A model generated the notes under the pieces. It ran no database searches. It worked only from the letters and a program-made list of their open reading frames with translations, and was not told the DNA's origin. Position numbers and translations under genes: made by a program. Of a stretch of 6,277 bases of DNA, positions 5,016 through 6,277 are shown one piece after another. The number at the start of each line of letters is the position of its first letter. The first letter of the stretch is position 1. The stretch is from Pseudomonadota bacterium (GTDB taxonomy: Bacteria; Pseudomonadota; Alphaproteobacteria; Rhizobiales; Xanthobacteraceae), in the NCBI GenBank assembly GCA_021779635.1, contig JAJYAH010000276.1, forward strand, positions 2,128-8,404. Direction: 5' to 3'.

Positions 5016-5035
5016 GACATTACCGGACATTCCGG
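5016..5035. promoter_or_regulatory. Tandem 10-bp repeat with internal dyad upstream of the coupling-protein gene
   Basis: GACATTACCG (5016-5025) is followed directly by GACATTCCGG (5026-5035), 8 of 10 bases the same. The second copy with its flank makes the dyad CCGGA-CAT-TCCGG (5023-5035). The position 16 bp before the ATG at 5052 and 55 bp before the one at 5091 suits an operator for the transfer gene. No bound regulator is known. Confidence 0.4.
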
Positions 5036-5079
5036 CAGACGCTGCACGGTGATGAAGCTATCGAAGCTTGTTCAACAAT

Positions 5080-5083
5080 GGAG
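5080..5083 (+). promoter_or_regulatory. Ribosome binding site deciding the coupling-protein start
   Basis: GGAG at 5080-5083 stands 7 nt before the ATG at 5091. The in-frame ATG at 5052 has no comparable purine block (GCTGCACGGTG), so 5091 is favoured. Confidence 0.6.
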
Positions 5084-5090
5084 AGCATCG

Positions 5091-6277
5091 ATGGACTGGT
5101 TCAAGAGCGAACGTTCGAAATGGGCAACGCAAATCCACCTGGCACGGTTGGGTCATTATCCGACTCTACGGGGTTTCGATGCGCGGAGTCGCGAGCTTTA
5201 CGGCACGGCCTTGCCGCGCGGCGTGCTGTTGCCGCGTCTCGATGCCGACCGCGAACGCATCAATTACTGGATGTCGCCGGCAGAGTTGATGAAGCATCGT
5301 TTCCAACTCGGGCAGATCATTGTCGGCAAACTCGCGAACGTCTATCTCGGTCACCTGGACGATCGGCCGATGGTGACGATCGCAGGTGCCCGCGCCGGAA
5401 AGACCTCGACCGTGCTCGAGCCAAACCTCTATCTCTATCCCGGCTCGATGCTGGTGCTTGATCCCAAGGGCGAACTGGCGCGGGCGGCTCGCTTCCGCCG
5501 CGCGATGGGCCACAATGTCTATGTGCTCGATCCCTTCGGGCAGTCAGGCGAGCCATGCGCCAATTACAATCCGCTGGCCGAACTCGACCCAGACAGTCCG
5601 GGCCTGGTCGATGACGTCGTTTCCATCACCAACGCCCTCGTGCCGGACGATGGCGATACGCGCTCCAAGCATTGGAACGACAGCGCTCGCATGCTGCTGG
5701 TCGGTCTGATCCTGCTGACCCTGCCGCTTCCCGAGAGTGAGCGGCACCTGGTGACTGTGCGGGAATTGCTGTGCCTGACCTACAAGCCGCTGGCGCTGGC
5801 TGCAAAAGCCGCCGCGCGCGCCCTTGCAGAGGCATCAGATGACGAAAAGGAAAAATATTACGATGCGAACTCGTTTGCCATCGGGACGCTGTTGAACCGG
5901 ATGGAGGCCATGGGTGATCGGTTCGGCGGCATTCCGTCTGCGATCGGCAGCCGGTTCAAGCAAACGCCCTTGACCGAACGCGGCAGCATTTTCTCCACCG
6001 CTGCGGCGCAGACTGATTTTCTCGACAGTATTCCGTTGCGCAACACGCTACGGCAGTCCGACTTCGGCCTCGCGACGTTGCGCAGCGACCGGCCGACATC
6101 GATCTTCTTGTGCCTGCCGGTCGGCCGCATGGAGCGTCATTCGCGCTGGCTGCGCCTGATCGTGCAACTGACATGCACGGTGCTCGAAGGACTAGGGCCT
6201 TATCCGCGGACCCGGCCACCGATCCTCTTCATGATGGAAGAGTTCGCGACCCTCGGCCATATGGAGATCATGGAGCG
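5091..6277 (+). CDS. VirD4/TraG-type type IV coupling protein ATPase, N-terminal part, cut by window edge
   Basis: The product is a coupling ATPase that docks relaxase-bound DNA onto a type IV secretion system at the inner membrane. 395 codons are present and the frame runs off the right end. From residue 1 at 5091: Walker A AGARAGKTS at 98-106 (Lys104) in VTIAGARAGKTSTVLEPNLY; then MLVLDPKGELA and YVLDPFG, both TraG/VirD4 hallmarks; SIFLCLPVGRMERHSRWLRL; and Walker B ILFMMEEFATLG, with Glu383-Glu384 where many relatives have Asp-Glu. The first 97 residues show no membrane-spanning helix, although VirD4/TraG proteins usually have two, so this may be a soluble variant or one with a separate anchor. 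The ATG at 5091 has GGAG 7 nt upstream. An in-frame ATG at 5052 would add 13 residues (MKLSKLVQQWRAS) but lacks a ribosome site. Transcription diverges from the ParB-like gene. Confidence 0.9.
   Translation, partial: MDWFKSERSKWATQIHLARLGHYPTLRGFDARSRELYGTALPRGVLLPRLDADRERINYWMSPAELMKHRFQLGQIIVGKLANVYLGHLDDRPMVTIAGARAGKTSTVLEPNLYLYPGSMLVLDPKGELARAARFRRAMGHNVYVLDPFGQSGEPCANYNPLAELDPDSPGLVDDVVSITNALVPDDGDTRSKHWNDSARMLLVGLILLTLPLPESERHLVTVRELLCLTYKPLALAAKAAARALAEASDDEKEKYYDANSFAIGTLLNRMEAMGDRFGGIPSAIGSRFKQTPLTERGSIFSTAAAQTDFLDSIPLRNTLRQSDFGLATLRSDRPTSIFLCLPVGRMERHSRWLRLIVQLTCTVLEGLGPYPRTRPPILFMMEEFATLGHMEIME

Larger units (their letters stand above)
4524..5090. other. Divergent non-coding region between the ParB-like gene and the coupling-protein gene (567 bp)
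   Basis: I find no supported gene; the open frames on both strands are unanchored by ribosome sites. The left end holds the 22-bp palindrome of the ParB-like leader and a 10-bp palindrome beside it. The middle (4690-4920) has 10- to 11-bp direct repeats: CCGCAGGAGCG at 4787-4797 and 4840-4850, GCGGGACCGA at 4800-4809 and 4890-4899, CGACGCCG at 4861-4868 and 4942-4949. It also has short hairpins at 4724-4736, 4902-4915 and 4983-4998. The right end has a tandem repeat at 5016-5035 before the coupling-protein gene. Promoters for both divergent genes must lie here. The repeat density also makes it a candidate for a replication or transfer origin. Confidence 0.55.

Noticed and set aside
4921..5052. 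43-aa plus-strand frame whose TGA overlaps the 5052 ATG (TGATG)
   Set aside because: The overlap looks like translational coupling, but the peptide is arginine- and proline-rich, has no ribosome site and matches nothing I know. The better coupling-protein start is at 5091.
4871..5461. 196-aa plus-strand open frame overlapping the coupling-protein start
   Set aside because: It is out of frame with the coupling ATPase, very Arg-rich and without a ribosome site, so it reads as a GC-driven shadow.

Overview
This window is a backbone segment of a mobile element, either a conjugative or mobilizable plasmid or an ICE. The host is most likely an alphaproteobacterium. The evidence is the high-GC coding style, a long ParB-like protein of the type carried by alphaproteobacterial plasmids and genomic islands, a DUF2958 protein, and a P-type (MOBP) relaxase with a MobC partner next to a VirD4/TraG-type coupling protein. 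No chromosomal housekeeping gene, tRNA, rRNA, CRISPR array or insertion sequence was seen. The host assignment is inference from gene style, not from a marker gene.

Layout. Positions 1-1428 (minus strand) form a mobilization module read right to left: a 120-aa protein of unknown function, then MobC, then the N-terminal 198 residues of the relaxase, which runs off the left edge. The mobC stop overlaps the relaxase start (ATGA). The 137-bp gap upstream of mobC carries two strong dyads and is the best oriT/operator candidate. Positions 1429-1739 hold no gene but contain a striking nested dyad of about 95 bp (1485-1579). Positions 1740-2308 (minus) encode a coupled pair, a 71-aa conserved small protein and a DUF2958 protein, again joined by ATGA. 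Positions 2309-2735 are a structured non-coding leader with an 87-nt GC-rich stem-loop, bounded on the right by a good terminator hairpin for the next gene. Positions 2736-4523 (minus) encode a 595-aa ParB-like DNA-binding protein, with a 22-bp perfect palindrome just upstream of its start. Positions 4524-5090 are a divergent regulatory region with direct repeats and small dyads. From 5091 (plus strand) the coupling protein ATPase begins and runs off the right edge just after its Walker B motif.

How the parts fit together. MobC and the relaxase would bind and nick oriT. The coupling protein would hand the relaxase-DNA complex to a type IV secretion channel that is not in the window. The ParB-like protein could serve stable inheritance or regulation of the element. 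The DUF2958 pair and the 120-aa protein are accessory genes of unknown role. The least explained parts are the non-coding dyads and stem-loops, and a coupling protein that appears to lack the usual N-terminal membrane segment.
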